From NCBI RefSeq assembly GCF_023913775.1, contig NZ_JAMXAX010000007.1, positions 39,740 to 103,739 of the forward strand: a stretch of DNA of 64,000 nucleotides, read 5' to 3'. Below, in pieces: positions 56,327 through 64,000 of this stretch (its first letter is position 1; each line of letters begins with the position of its first letter). A model generated the notes under the pieces. The model ran no database searches. It was not told where the DNA came from and worked only from the letters and a program-made list of their open reading frames with translations. The translations under genes and the position numbers were made by a program. Source of the stretch: Acidovorax facilis. Lineage in GTDB: Bacteria > Pseudomonadota > Gammaproteobacteria > Burkholderiales > Burkholderiaceae_C.

Positions 56327-58993
56327 TCAAGCGTCTGGTGGTTCCGGGGTTTCGGCGGCTGGCGGGTTTCCGTCGTTGGCGTTGCCTTCGGTTTCGCCCT
56401 CAGCCACATTGGCATCGTTTTCAACAATACGTTGCAGCCCGCTGAGCTTGGAGCCTTCGTCCAATGCGATCAGTGTGACACCCTGCGTGGCGCGGCCCAG
56501 TTCGCGGATCTCGGAGACGCGGGTGCGCACCAGCACGCCCTTGTCGGTGATCAGCATGATCTCGTCGTCAGCATGCACCAGCGTGGCGGCCACCACCTTG
56601 CCATTGCGCTCGCTTTGCTGGATGGCGATCATGCCCTTGGTGCCCCGGCCGTGGCGGGTGTATTCAGTGATGCTGGTGCGCTTGCCATAGCCGTTTTCGG
56701 TGGCGGTGAGCACGCTCTGGGTTTCGTCCTCGGCGACCAGCATGGCGATCACGCTCTGGCCGTCTTCCAGCATCATGCCGCGTACGCCACGTGCCGCACG
56801 GCCCAGTGGGCGCACGTCGTTTTCATCGAAACGCACGGCCTTGCCGCCATCACTGAACAGCATCACGTCGTGTTTGCCATCGGTGAGGGCGGCGCCGATC
56901 AGGTAGTCGCCGTCATCCAGGTTGACGGCGATGATGCCGCCCTTGCGCGGGTTGCTGAATTCATCCAGCGCCGTTTTCTTCACGGTACCCATGCTGGTGC
57001 CCATGAACACATAGCGGTCGGCCGGGAAAGTGCGCATGTCGCCGGTCAGTGGCAGCACGACGTTGATTTTTTCGCCGTCTTGCAGCGGGAACATGTTCAC
57101 GATGGGGCGGCCACGCGATCCGCGCGAGCCGGCGGGCACTTCCCAGACCTTGAGCCAGTACAGGCGGCCTCGGTTGGAGAAGCACAGGATGTAGTCGTGC
57201 GTGTTGGCGATGAAGAGCTGGTCGATCCAGTCGTCTTCCTTGGTCGCTGTGGCCTGCTTGCCGCGTCCGCCGCGCTTCTGGGCACGGTATTCGGACAGGG
57301 GCTGGCTCTTGATGTAGCCAGTGTGGCTGAGCGTCACCACCATGTCGGTGGGGGTGATCAGGTCCTCGGTGGAGAGGTCCTGCGCGCTGTACTCGACGAT
57401 GCTGCGGCGAGCACCCAGCTTGTGCTGGCCGAACTCGGTCTTGATGGAGGTGAGTTCGTCGCCAATGATGGTGGAGACGCGCTCGGGCTTGGCCAGGATG
57501 TCCAGCAGGTCTTGGATGACCGCCATGACCTCCTTGTACTCGGCCACGATCTTGTCTTGCTCCAGGCCGGTCAAGCGCTGCAGGCGCATCTGCAGGATTT
57601 CCTGGGCCTGCGTTTCCGACAGGCGGTACAGGCCGTCCTGGCCCATGCCGAATTCTTTTTCGAGGCCGTCGGGGCGATAGTCGTCAGCATTGATCACGCC
57701 ACCGTCGGCACGCGTGCGGGTGAGCATCTCGCGCACCAGCTTGCTGTCCCAGGGGCGGGCCATCAGCTCGGCCTTGGCCACCGGCGGGGTGGGTGCGTTG
57801 CGGATGATGGCGATGAAGTCGTCGATGTTGGCCAGCGCCACGGCCAGGCCTTCGAGCACGTGGCCACGGTCGCGCGCCTTGCGCAGCTCGAACACTGTGC
57901 GGCGGGTGACCACTTCACGGCGGTGCTGCAAAAAGACGCTGATCAGGTCGCGCAGGTTGCATAGGCGGGGCTGGCCGTCGATCAACGCCACCATGTTCAT
58001 GCCGAACGTGTCCTGCAGCTGCGTCTGCTTGTACAGGTTGTTGAGCACTACCTCGGGCACTTCGCCGCGCTTGAGCTCGATCACCAGGCGCATGCCCGAC
58101 TTGTCAGACTCGTCCTGGATGTGGCTGATGCCTTCGATCTTCTTCTCGTGCACCAGCTCGGCCATGCGCTCCTGCAGCGTCTTTTTGTTGACCTGGTAGG
58201 GCAGCTCATCGACGATGATGGCCTGGCGCTGGCCCCGGTCGATGTCCTCAAAATGGCACTTGGCGCGCATGATCACACGCCCACGCCCCGTGCGGTAACC
58301 GTCTTTGACGCCGTTGATGCCATAGATGATGCCGGCCGTGGGGAAGTCGGGCGCGGGAATGATCTCCATCAGCTCATCAACCGTGGCATCGGGGTTGCGC
58401 AGCATGTGCAGGCAGCCATCGACCACTTCGTTGAGGTTGTGGGGCGGGATATTGGTGGCCATGCCCACGGCAATACCGGCCGAACCGTTGACCAGCAGAT
58501 TCGGGAGCTTGCTGGGCAATACCAGCGGTTCCTTTTCGCTGCCGTCGTAGTTGGGACCGAAATCGACGGTTTCCTTATCGATATCGCCCAGCATTTCATG
58601 CGCGATTTTGGCCAGGCGGATTTCGGTATACCGCATCGCTGCGGCGTTATCGCCATCCACCGATCCGAAATTTCCTTGGCCGTCTACCAGCATGTGGCGC
58701 AGCGAAAAATCCTGTGCCATCCGCACGATGGTGTCGTATACAGCGGAATCACCGTGTGGGTGGTATTTACCAATCACGTCGCCTACGATACGGGCCGACT
58801 TTTTATAAGGCCGGTTCCAATCGTTGTTGAGCTCGTGCATCGCAAAAAGCACGCGGCGGTGCACTGGCTTCAAGCCGTCACGCGCGTCGGGCAGGGCCCG
58901 GCCCACGATCACGCTCATCGCGTAATCAAGGTAACTGCGCCGCATCTCTTCTTCGAGGCTGATCGGCAGGGTTTCTTTGGCAAACTGGGTCAT
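56327..58993 (-). CDS. gyrA: DNA gyrase subunit A
   Basis: An 888-residue protein of normal length. Key sites are visible: [17 protein letters not shown] in the quinolone-resistance region, with Ser and Asp at positions equivalent to E. coli 83 and 87 (wild-type, so predicted quinolone-susceptible); the catalytic Tyr in [11 protein letters not shown]; and the GyrA box QKRGGRGK. The C-terminal beta-pinwheel follows, then an acidic tail. It is divergent from the OmpA-family gene. Confidence 0.97.
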   Translation of the reverse strand: MTQFAKETLPISLEEEMRRSYLDYAMSVIVGRALPDARDGLKPVHRRVLFAMHELNNDWNRPYKKSARIVGDVIGKYHPHGDSAVYDTIVRMAQDFSLRHMLVDGQGNFGSVDGDNAAAMRYTEIRLAKIAHEMLGDIDKETVDFGPNYDGSEKEPLVLPSKLPNLLVNGSAGIAVGMATNIPPHNLNEVVDGCLHMLRNPDATVDELMEIIPAPDFPTAGIIYGINGVKDGYRTGRGRVIMRAKCHFEDIDRGQRQAIIVDELPYQVNKKTLQERMAELVHEKKIEGISHIQDESDKSGMRLVIELKRGEVPEVVLNNLYKQTQLQDTFGMNMVALIDGQPRLCNLRDLISVFLQHRREVVTRRTVFELRKARDRGHVLEGLAVALANIDDFIAIIRNAPTPPVAKAELMARPWDSKLVREMLTRTRADGGVINADDYRPDGLEKEFGMGQDGLYRLSETQAQEILQMRLQRLTGLEQDKIVAEYKEVMAVIQDLLDILAKPERVSTIIGDELTSIKTEFGQHKLGARRSIVEYSAQDLSTEDLITPTDMVVTLSHTGYIKSQPLSEYRAQKRGGRGKQATATKEDDWIDQLFIANTHDYILCFSNRGRLYWLKVWEVPAGSRGSRGRPIVNMFPLQDGEKINVVLPLTGDMRTFPADRYVFMGTSMGTVKKTALDEFSNPRKGGIIAVNLDDGDYLIGAALTDGKHDVMLFSDGGKAVRFDENDVRPLGRAARGVRGMMLEDGQSVIAMLVAEDETQSVLTATENGYGKRTSITEYTRHGRGTKGMIAIQQSERNGKVVAATLVHADDEIMLITDKGVLVRTRVSEIRELGRATQGVTLIALDEGSKLSGLQRIVENDANVAEGETEGNANDGNPPAAETPEPPDA

Positions 58994-59217
58994 TGGGGAC
59001 TGCGGTGGCGGCGAAGGAGAACCATTTTAGAGGTAAGACCGTGTAGCGACCACGCAACATATCGAAGCAATTCCGGTTTTGTCCTACGGGCCCCAGGCGG
59101 GTGCCCCCGCTTTTGCCCTGTTACGTATGGCACAATCGTTTGAACGCTTTGGGTGATGGTCACTCCAAGCGTCCTGATTCGCAGCGCGGCTGCGGCTTTT
59201 TCCCCAAGAGGAGAACC

Positions 59218-59856
59218 ATGAAGAAACTGAACAAAGTGGCGATGTTGTTTGCCTCTGCAGCGCTCGCAACCGCCGCTGGCGCACAAACCGTTGACAACTG
59301 GAGAAACGCTTCTGGCATCGTCTGGAAGAACGGCACCAACGAATACTGCTGGCGCGATGCCAACTGGACGCCTGCAACGGCTGCTCCTGGCTGCGATGGC
59401 GCTATCGCTGCTCCAGCTCCTGCTGCTGCCGCTCCTGCTGCTGCCCCAGCTCCTGCTGCCGCTGCTCCAGCTCCTGCCGCTCCAGCTCCTGCTGTGGCTA
59501 CCAAGGTGACCTACGCTGCTGACGCATTCTTCGACTTCGACAAGTCGGTGCTGAAGCCAGAAGGCAAGGCCAAGCTGGATGACCTGGTCTCCAAGGTCAA
59601 GGGCATCAACCTGGAAGTGATCATTGCCGTGGGTCATACCGACTCCGTGGGCTCCGATGCTTACAACCAGAAGCTGTCTGTGCGTCGTTCCGAAGCCGTG
59701 AAGGCTTACTTGGTGTCCAAGGGCATCGAAAAGAACCGCGTTTACACTGAAGGCAAGGGCGAAAAGCAACCCGTGGCTGACAACAAGACTGCCGAAGGCC
59801 GTGCGAAGAACCGTCGCGTGGAAATCGAAGTGGTTGGTACCCGCGCTTCCAAGTAA
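59218..59856 (+). CDS. OmpA-family outer membrane protein
   Basis: A 212-residue protein. Signal peptide (MKKLNKVAMLFASAALATAAGA), a short domain with NEYCWRDANWTPATAAPGCDG, an Ala/Pro-rich hinge (residues about 61-95) and a C-terminal OmpA-like peptidoglycan-binding domain (FFDFDKSVLKPEGKAKLDDL; VVGHTDSVGSDAYNQKLSVRRSEAVKAYL; NRRVEIEV). No N-terminal beta barrel is present, so it is a small OmpA/Pal-type variant. A clear AGAGGAGA ribosome binding site precedes ATG 59218. A terminator follows. Confidence 0.93.
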   Translation: MKKLNKVAMLFASAALATAAGAQTVDNWRNASGIVWKNGTNEYCWRDANWTPATAAPGCDGAIAAPAPAAAAPAAAPAPAAAAPAPAAPAPAVATKVTYAADAFFDFDKSVLKPEGKAKLDDLVSKVKGINLEVIIAVGHTDSVGSDAYNQKLSVRRSEAVKAYLVSKGIEKNRVYTEGKGEKQPVADNKTAEGRAKNRRVEIEVVGTRASK

Positions 59857-59872
59857 TCCTCGGATTGCTTCC

Positions 59873-59902
59873 CAAAAAAGCCCCGTTATCGGGGCTTTTT
59901 TG
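59873..59902 (+). terminator. Rho-independent terminator of the OmpA-family gene
   Basis: Stem AAAGCCCCG / CGGGGCTTT with loop TTAT, followed by TTTTTT. Confidence 0.93.
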
Positions 59903-59949
59903 CGTCTGGGGTTTTTTGTTCATTGCCTTTCGTCGTGGAGAATCAGTGC

Positions 59950-60660
59950 ATGAGTGAAATCGTCAATGCAGATCCGGCCGAACTGGCCAAGTTTTCGGAA
60001 TTGGCCCATCGCTGGTGGGATCCCGAAAGTGAATTTCGCCCCTTGCACCAGATTAATCCTTTGCGGCTTGACTGGATCAATACGCAGTGCAGCCTGTCAG
60101 GCAAGCGCGTACTGGATGTTGGCTGTGGCGGCGGTATTTTGGCCGACTCCATGGCCCGCAAAGGCGCGGACGTGTTGGGTATTGACCTGGCTTCCAAGGC
60201 ACTGCGAGTGGCCCAGTTGCACGCTCTGGAGGCACAGACCACCAACATCCAGTACCGGGAAGTCAGTGTGGAGGCGCTCGCCAAAGAGCAACCCGCCAGC
60301 TTTGACGTGGTGACCTGCATGGAAATGCTTGAGCATGTGCCTGATCCTGCATCGGTTGTGCGAGCCTGCTCTGAGCTCGTGAAGCCGGGCGGATGGGTGT
60401 TCTTTTCGACCATACACCGAAGTGCCAAGGCTTTCATGCTGGCCATTGTGGGCGCTGAATATGTATTAAACATGCTGCCCCGTGGAACGCATGAATACGC
60501 CAAGATGATTCGACCCAGCGAACTGGCCGCCAGCTGCCGCAGTGCGGGCCTTGATGTGCAGACCACCCGAGGCCTGGAGTACAACCCCCTTACGCAACGT
60601 TACTGGTTGAGCAGCGACACCAGTGTGAACTACCTGTTTGCCACTCGGCGCGCAGCCTGA
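59950..60660 (+). CDS. ubiG: Ubiquinone biosynthesis O-methyltransferase UbiG
   Basis: A 236-residue SAM-dependent methyltransferase that does both O-methylations in ubiquinone synthesis. It begins with NADPAELAKFSELAHRWWDPESEFRPLHQINPLRLDWI, then the SAM loop VLDVGCGGGILADSMA, MEMLEHVPDPASVV and YNPLTQRYWLSSDTSVNYL. The phosphatase gene gph follows after 10 bp, so the two share a transcript. Confidence 0.96.
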   Translation: MSEIVNADPAELAKFSELAHRWWDPESEFRPLHQINPLRLDWINTQCSLSGKRVLDVGCGGGILADSMARKGADVLGIDLASKALRVAQLHALEAQTTNIQYREVSVEALAKEQPASFDVVTCMEMLEHVPDPASVVRACSELVKPGGWVFFSTIHRSAKAFMLAIVGAEYVLNMLPRGTHEYAKMIRPSELAASCRSAGLDVQTTRGLEYNPLTQRYWLSSDTSVNYLFATRRAA

Positions 60661-60670
60661 GGCCGAGCCA

Positions 60671-61336
60671 ATGTTTCAGAATATCCGCGCGGTGCTGTTT
60701 GACCTGGATGGAACACTGATTGACAGTGCCCCTGATTTAGGCGCTGCTGCCGACAAGATGCGCACGGACCGTGGTTTGCCCTCCCTGCCGCTGGAGCGCT
60801 ATCGTCCGATGGCAGGTGCCGGTGCCCGTGGCATGTTGGGCGAGGCATTTGGCATGGCGCCTGACCATCCCGACTTTCTGACCATGCGCGAGGAGTTCTT
60901 TGTGAACTATGAGTCGTGCATGACAGAACGCACCAGCATTTTTGAGGGGGTCCCGGAGCTGGTATCCCAGATCCTCCGCCGCAATCTGGCGTGGGGCGTG
61001 GTGACCAACAAGGCGACCCGCTTTACGGACCCTCTGACCCGCGCCATTCCGCTGTTTGCGACCGCAGGAGCGGTGATCAGCGGAGATACCACTCCCCATG
61101 CAAAACCCCATCCAGCCCCTCTGCTCGAAGCGGCGTCGCGCTTGAAACTGGAGCCGGGGCAGTGCATCTATGTTGGGGACGATGAGCGCGACATTCTTGC
61201 AGGCCTCGCTGCGGGCATGGGAACTGTCGCAGCAACCTACGGATACCTGGGGGCCAAGACCAATCCGACGGAGTGGGGCGCCCATGCTGCAATTAAATCT
61301 CCGGTCGAGCTCTTGCAATTGCTTGTACGCACCTAA
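60671..61336 (+). CDS. gph: HAD-family phosphatase Gph-like (phosphoglycolate phosphatase)
   Basis: A 221-residue HAD hydrolase with the nucleophile motif FDLDGTLIDSAPDLG, TNKATRF and the acidic GDDERDILAG motif. It is the ubiG-linked member of the phosphoglycolate phosphatase group in betaproteobacteria; some family members act on other sugar phosphates such as MurNAc 6-phosphate, so substrate is not certain. The stop overlaps the -10 element of the tmRNA promoter. Confidence 0.9.
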   Translation: MFQNIRAVLFDLDGTLIDSAPDLGAAADKMRTDRGLPSLPLERYRPMAGAGARGMLGEAFGMAPDHPDFLTMREEFFVNYESCMTERTSIFEGVPELVSQILRRNLAWGVVTNKATRFTDPLTRAIPLFATAGAVISGDTTPHAKPHPAPLLEAASRLKLEPGQCIYVGDDERDILAGLAAGMGTVAATYGYLGAKTNPTEWGAHAAIKSPVELLQLLVRT

Positions 61337-61339
61337 AAT
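61313..61339 (+). promoter_or_regulatory. Probable promoter of ssrA (tmRNA)
   Basis: TTGCAA (61313-61318) and TAAAAT (61334-61339) are 15 bp apart, ten bases before the tmRNA 5' end. Confidence 0.6.
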
Positions 61340-61348
61340 AGAGGGTCT

Positions 61349-61735
61349 GGGGCTGTCCTGGTTTCGACGTGGGTTCGGAATCGGTGTGGTGCATGTCGAG
61401 CTTGAGTCACGCTCGTAAATCTCGATTTAAAAAACTAACTGCAAACGACGAACGTTTCGCACTCGCTGCTTAATTGCCAGTGAGCCTTGCAACAGTTGGC
61501 CGATGGGCTGGGCAAGGGGGTTCTGAGCAATCAGTGCCTCCCGGCTGCAAGGATAATTACATGGGCTGGCTCTGATCCGGGTACCTTGGGTTGGAGTGAG
61601 AAAATAGGGTGCTGGCGGCCTGTGTAGCGTGCGACTGCGCGACACAGGCGGCGAGACTCAAATCAGATCGCTAAACATGTAGATCTGCCCGATGAAGGCT
61701 TGCGGACGCGGGTTCAATTCCCGCCAGCTCCACCA
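61349..61735 (+). ncRNA. ssrA: tmRNA (transfer-messenger RNA)
   Basis: 387 nt. The 5' end GGGGCTGTCCTGGTTTCGAC pairs with the 3' CAGCTCCACCA to form the Ala-like acceptor; a T-arm GGTTCAATTCCCG is near the 3' end. The tag frame at 61441-61473 reads ANDERFALAA and stops with TAA. It frees ribosomes stalled on broken mRNAs and tags their products for proteolysis. The 3' end is the insertion site of the adjacent integrase. Confidence 0.97.
61700..61735 (+). other. Putative attL in the 3' end of ssrA
   Basis: The last 36 bases of ssrA, the part normally duplicated by ssrA-targeting integrases. Only one copy is in the window, so the exact core cannot be set. Confidence 0.5.
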
Positions 61736-61746
61736 TTACGACGTCC

Positions 61747-61786
61747 AAGGGCGTTCACCAACATCCGGTGAACGCCCTTTTTCTTT
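61747..61786 (+). terminator. Rho-independent terminator of ssrA
   Basis: Stem AAGGGCGTTCACC / GGTGAACGCCCTT with loop AACATCC, followed by TTTCTTT. Confidence 0.92.
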
Positions 61787-61849
61787 GGTAAATCAATGGG
61801 TTACGGTGTGGAGACGTCCGGGGCGATCTCCTGGCAGCCAGGCTGAGGC

Positions 61850-61995
61850 GGGGGAACAGACGGGGGAACAAAATCCGAAAAGGGTAGACTGGCGGCGTTT
61901 GTTCCCCCGTTTCAGAGGGGAAATCCTAGTGAAACCTCTGGAGGTGTTCCCCCATGTTGACCGACGCACAGTGCCGCAACGCCGTCTGTTCCCCC
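61850..61995. promoter_or_regulatory. Five copies of a 9-bp motif around the integrase start
   Basis: GGGGGAACA occurs at 61850-61858 and 61862-61870, and its reverse complement TGTTCCCCC at 61900-61908, 61945-61953 and 61987-61995. The fourth copy touches the integrase ATG and the fifth is inside the coding region. The two direct copies are 12 bp apart. Likely arm-type or regulator binding sites. Confidence 0.65.
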
Positions 61996-63213
61996 ACATC
62001 GAAGCGGGAGCGTTTATCGGATTCGGGAGGCTTGTACCTGGAAGTCGCTCCCGGGGGATCGAGGCGCTGGTTCTGGAAGTATCGGCATGAGGGCAAGGAA
62101 GGGCGCATGGCTCTGGGCAGCTATCCCTCGATCAGCCTGACGGCGGCTCGCAAGGCTCGTGATACCGCCAGGCTGCAGAAATCGACAGGAATAAATCCTG
62201 TGCATGCCAGAAAGGTGGAAAGGCTGAAGGCTTCTGCCAGTGCCGGGGATACCTTCAAGGCTGTCGCTCTGGAGTGGTACCACAAACAGAAGCCTCTATG
62301 GAGTGATTCTCATGCCGAGCGCTCGCTGCGCCAGTTCGAACGTGATCTCTTTCCTTGGCTAGGGGGTCGTCGCCTAGCTGAGATTGAGCCGGTGGAACTG
62401 CTGGCAACCCTGCGCAAGGTGGAAGAGCGCGGGGCTGTAGAGACGGCCGATCGTGGATTGATGTTGGCTCGCCAGGTCTGGCGCTATGGCGTCGCCACCG
62501 GTAGGGTGGGGCGGGATATCACGGGAGACCTCAAAGGCGCGTTGTCTCCGTACCGGGGTAAGCACTTCGCTGCCATTACCGAACCGGTCAAACTGGGTGA
62601 GCTACTGCGTGCTATCCAGGCTTACAAGGGCGGGCCTATCGTGCGGGCGGCACTACAGTTGGCACCCTTGTTGTTTCAGCGTCCTGGCGAATTGCGCGGT
62701 GCAGCTTGGGCCGAGGTTGACCTGGATGCTGCCCTCTGGACGATTCCGGCTATCCGGATGAAGCGAGGCAAGGACGGGAAGGAAAACGGGGATCCACATC
62801 TGGTGCCTCTTTCAACCCAGGCTGTGAAAGTGTTGCGAGAGCTGTATCCATTGACGGGGCACAGTGCCTTGGTGTTTCCCGGTGAGCGCAACCACAGTCG
62901 ACCTACTTCAGAGAACTCAGTGCGAACCGCGCTCATCACCATGGGCTATACGCCGGAGATCCAAACATGGCATGGCTTTCGCGCCACGGCGCGAACAATG
63001 CTGGCGGAGCGATTGGATGTGGACCCGTTGGTGATTGAGGCGCAGCTGGCTCACGCCGTGAAGGACGCCAATGGGCGCGCTTACAACAGGACACAGTACC
63101 TAGCCCATCGAACGAAAATGATGCAGCGGTGGGCAGACTATCTGGACAGACTGAGGGAAGGCAAAGCAGCAGGCAAGACGACTTCCAAAACTCTTGACGA
63201 TGCAAGTACCTGA
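61954..63213 (+). CDS. Tyrosine-recombinase integrase of a genomic island (P4/DUF4102 type)
   Basis: A 419-residue site-specific recombinase. The N-terminal DUF4102 arm-binding domain has RLSDSGGLYLEVAPGGSRRWFWKYRHEGKEGRMALGSYPSISL, the core-binding domain spans about residues 100-185, and the catalytic domain holds Arg in LLFQRPGELRGAAW, His-x-x-Arg in HGFRATARTML, His in QLAHAVKD and Tyr in YNRTQYLAHR. It lies 218 bp after ssrA in the same direction, so the island is inserted at the 3' end of the tmRNA gene. The other island end is outside the window. Confidence 0.93.
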   Translation: MLTDAQCRNAVCSPTSKRERLSDSGGLYLEVAPGGSRRWFWKYRHEGKEGRMALGSYPSISLTAARKARDTARLQKSTGINPVHARKVERLKASASAGDTFKAVALEWYHKQKPLWSDSHAERSLRQFERDLFPWLGGRRLAEIEPVELLATLRKVEERGAVETADRGLMLARQVWRYGVATGRVGRDITGDLKGALSPYRGKHFAAITEPVKLGELLRAIQAYKGGPIVRAALQLAPLLFQRPGELRGAAWAEVDLDAALWTIPAIRMKRGKDGKENGDPHLVPLSTQAVKVLRELYPLTGHSALVFPGERNHSRPTSENSVRTALITMGYTPEIQTWHGFRATARTMLAERLDVDPLVIEAQLAHAVKDANGRAYNRTQYLAHRTKMMQRWADYLDRLREGKAAGKTTSKTLDDAST

Positions 63214-63873
63214 TCTGCCATTTCGCTGGACTTGGTCATTGCGGTGGGTTGCCATGAATCGATGGCAGTTTCTCTTCAATTGAATGCTGAGACCCTGTCG
63301 GCAAAGCGTGTGAGCTTGGCGGTGTAAATGGCCGTTCTGCAGCGGAAGCAGACCTTCGGGCTATGCTAGCGGTCGGCCGCTGTCGGCCAAAAGCAGCCGC
63401 CGCCCATCGCTGGCGGGGTAACCGTAAGTGCACATTCACGAGAGCCAGCTGCTCACTCATCAGCCCTTGAATGCTGGTCCAAGTCCAGCGCGGAGGTGCG
63501 ACCGACGATAGCATCATGCGACACGTGAGTACGCTGCACCATTCTCAATCAGACGGATCCCAACTGCGATGTCCATCGCGACTAGAAGCCTCTTCGAACG
63601 ATGGTATTCGGTGAGACTGTCTGCGCTTTTGAGGTCGGCTTCTTGCTGGAGCCATATGGGGGAGCTCCTCATGCCGACCGGGCCTGCAATAGCTTTTACA
63701 GTGCCGCCGGGGGGCTCATACGGCCATCGTTGGGCGGGTTAGCTGGAACTCCCAATGTGCCAGCACGTCGGCGCGCGGGATGGACAGCGGGCAACAACGT
63801 GCTTGTCGACGACTGGTCAGCAGGCTCATCGCCCGACGCCGCCAGAAGGCGTCAAAAAGTCTTCTCGAAGAAG
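63214..63873. other. About 660 bp without a recognisable gene
   Basis: The segment after the integrase holds several short frames but none with a convincing start signal or family motif. It has local inverted G/C-rich runs (GCGGTCGGCCGCTGTCGGCC near 63370) and looks like eroded island DNA. A frame at 63601-63897 is the longest on the plus strand and I cannot support it. Confidence 0.5.
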
Positions 63874-63874
63874 G

Positions 63875-64000
63875 GGCGTGTCCGAATTTTTGTGTAAACG
63901 GTTCGGACTTCAGTTGACGGAGATGCGGTCTCCGAACTGAATGGTAAATCGGGTCAGCGCTGCCTTCCAATCCCGAATCGGCATGGTCCACTTCTGACTG
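63875..64000 (-). mobile_element. Right end of an IS256-family insertion sequence (truncated by window edge)
   Basis: The transposase C-terminus is followed on the minus strand by a terminal sequence (GTTTACACAAAAATTCGGAC, ACGCCCC) of the kind seen at IS256-family ends. The boundary near 63875 is set by eye; target duplication cannot be checked. Confidence 0.75.
63910..63999 (-). CDS. IS256-family (mutator-type) transposase, C-terminal fragment visible
   Basis: The last 29 codons read SQKWTMPIRDWKAALTRFTI, then QFGDRISVN and a stop. The W-x-M-P-I-x-x-W...Q-F-x-D-R pattern is the usual C-terminus of mutator-type transposases. The rest of the gene is beyond the window's right edge, so whether it is intact is unknown. 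Confidence 0.75.
   Translation of the reverse strand, partial: SQKWTMPIRDWKAALTRFTIQFGDRISVN

Noticed and set aside
61427..61645. A 72-codon minus-strand frame
   Set aside because: It lies within the tmRNA gene.
63601..63897. A 98-codon plus-strand frame near the right edge
   Set aside because: No ribosome binding site, no known motif, and its 3' end runs into the insertion-sequence terminus.

Overview
The window looks like chromosomal DNA of a betaproteobacterium in the Comamonadaceae, most like Acidovorax. The evidence is high GC, an AroA-cytidylate kinase fusion, a tmRNA tag reading ANDERFALAA, TRAP and Bug-type transporters, a phasin, and two families of dispersed palindromic repeats. 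Almost all of it is core chromosome. The last 2.3 kb is the left end of a genomic island inserted at the tmRNA gene.

Region by region. 1-9.9 kb: a Bug-type solute-binding protein divergent from a LysR regulator, then ybaK, plsY, a degenerate HD-GYP protein paired with a retropepsin-like protease, yajQ, murB, argG, ppnP, a glycine-zipper lipoprotein-like protein and an ArsC-like reductase. 10-16.6 kb: folC, a SPOR protein, cvpA and purF in the same order as the E. coli folC-dedD-cvpA-purF cluster, then gltX. Next come two identical tandem copies of a tRNA-Ala/Glu/Asp cluster. 16.7-31.3 kb: a MASE3-PAS-PAS-GGDEF-EAL protein, a short-chain dehydrogenase, an orphan iron-binding protein, a phasin, a deacetylase/thioesterase pair, pncB, nhaD (apparently frameshifted at its 3' end), a hydroxyacid dehydrogenase, rmuC and an MFS transporter. 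31.3-46.4 kb: a LOG-family protein, crcB, a TRAP transporter (dctPQM) divergent from a MarR-like regulator, a 1216-residue oxoprolinase/hydantoinase, and a complete six-gene Mrp cation/proton antiporter operon.

46.4-59 kb is a minus-strand supercluster in the order gyrA, serC, pheA, tyrA, aroA-cmk, rpsA, ihfB, lapA, lapB, comEA-like. It combines aromatic amino-acid and serine synthesis with replication, translation and envelope control. 59-61.7 kb reads the other way: an OmpA-family protein, ubiG, gph and the tmRNA gene ssrA. A P4-type integrase follows directly after ssrA, surrounded by five copies of a 9-bp motif. The window closes in about 660 bp with no recognisable gene and the 3' end of an IS256-family transposase.

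No wholly new system is evident. The points most worth following up are a repeat family that sits at start codons and is also found inside the aroA reading frame, the integrase-proximal motif array, the exact tRNA-cluster duplication, the catalytically degraded HD-GYP protein, the paired TGC-rich motif between phasin and deacetylase, and the perfect palindrome just upstream of the Mrp operon. All functions are assigned by reading sequence motifs. No database search was run.
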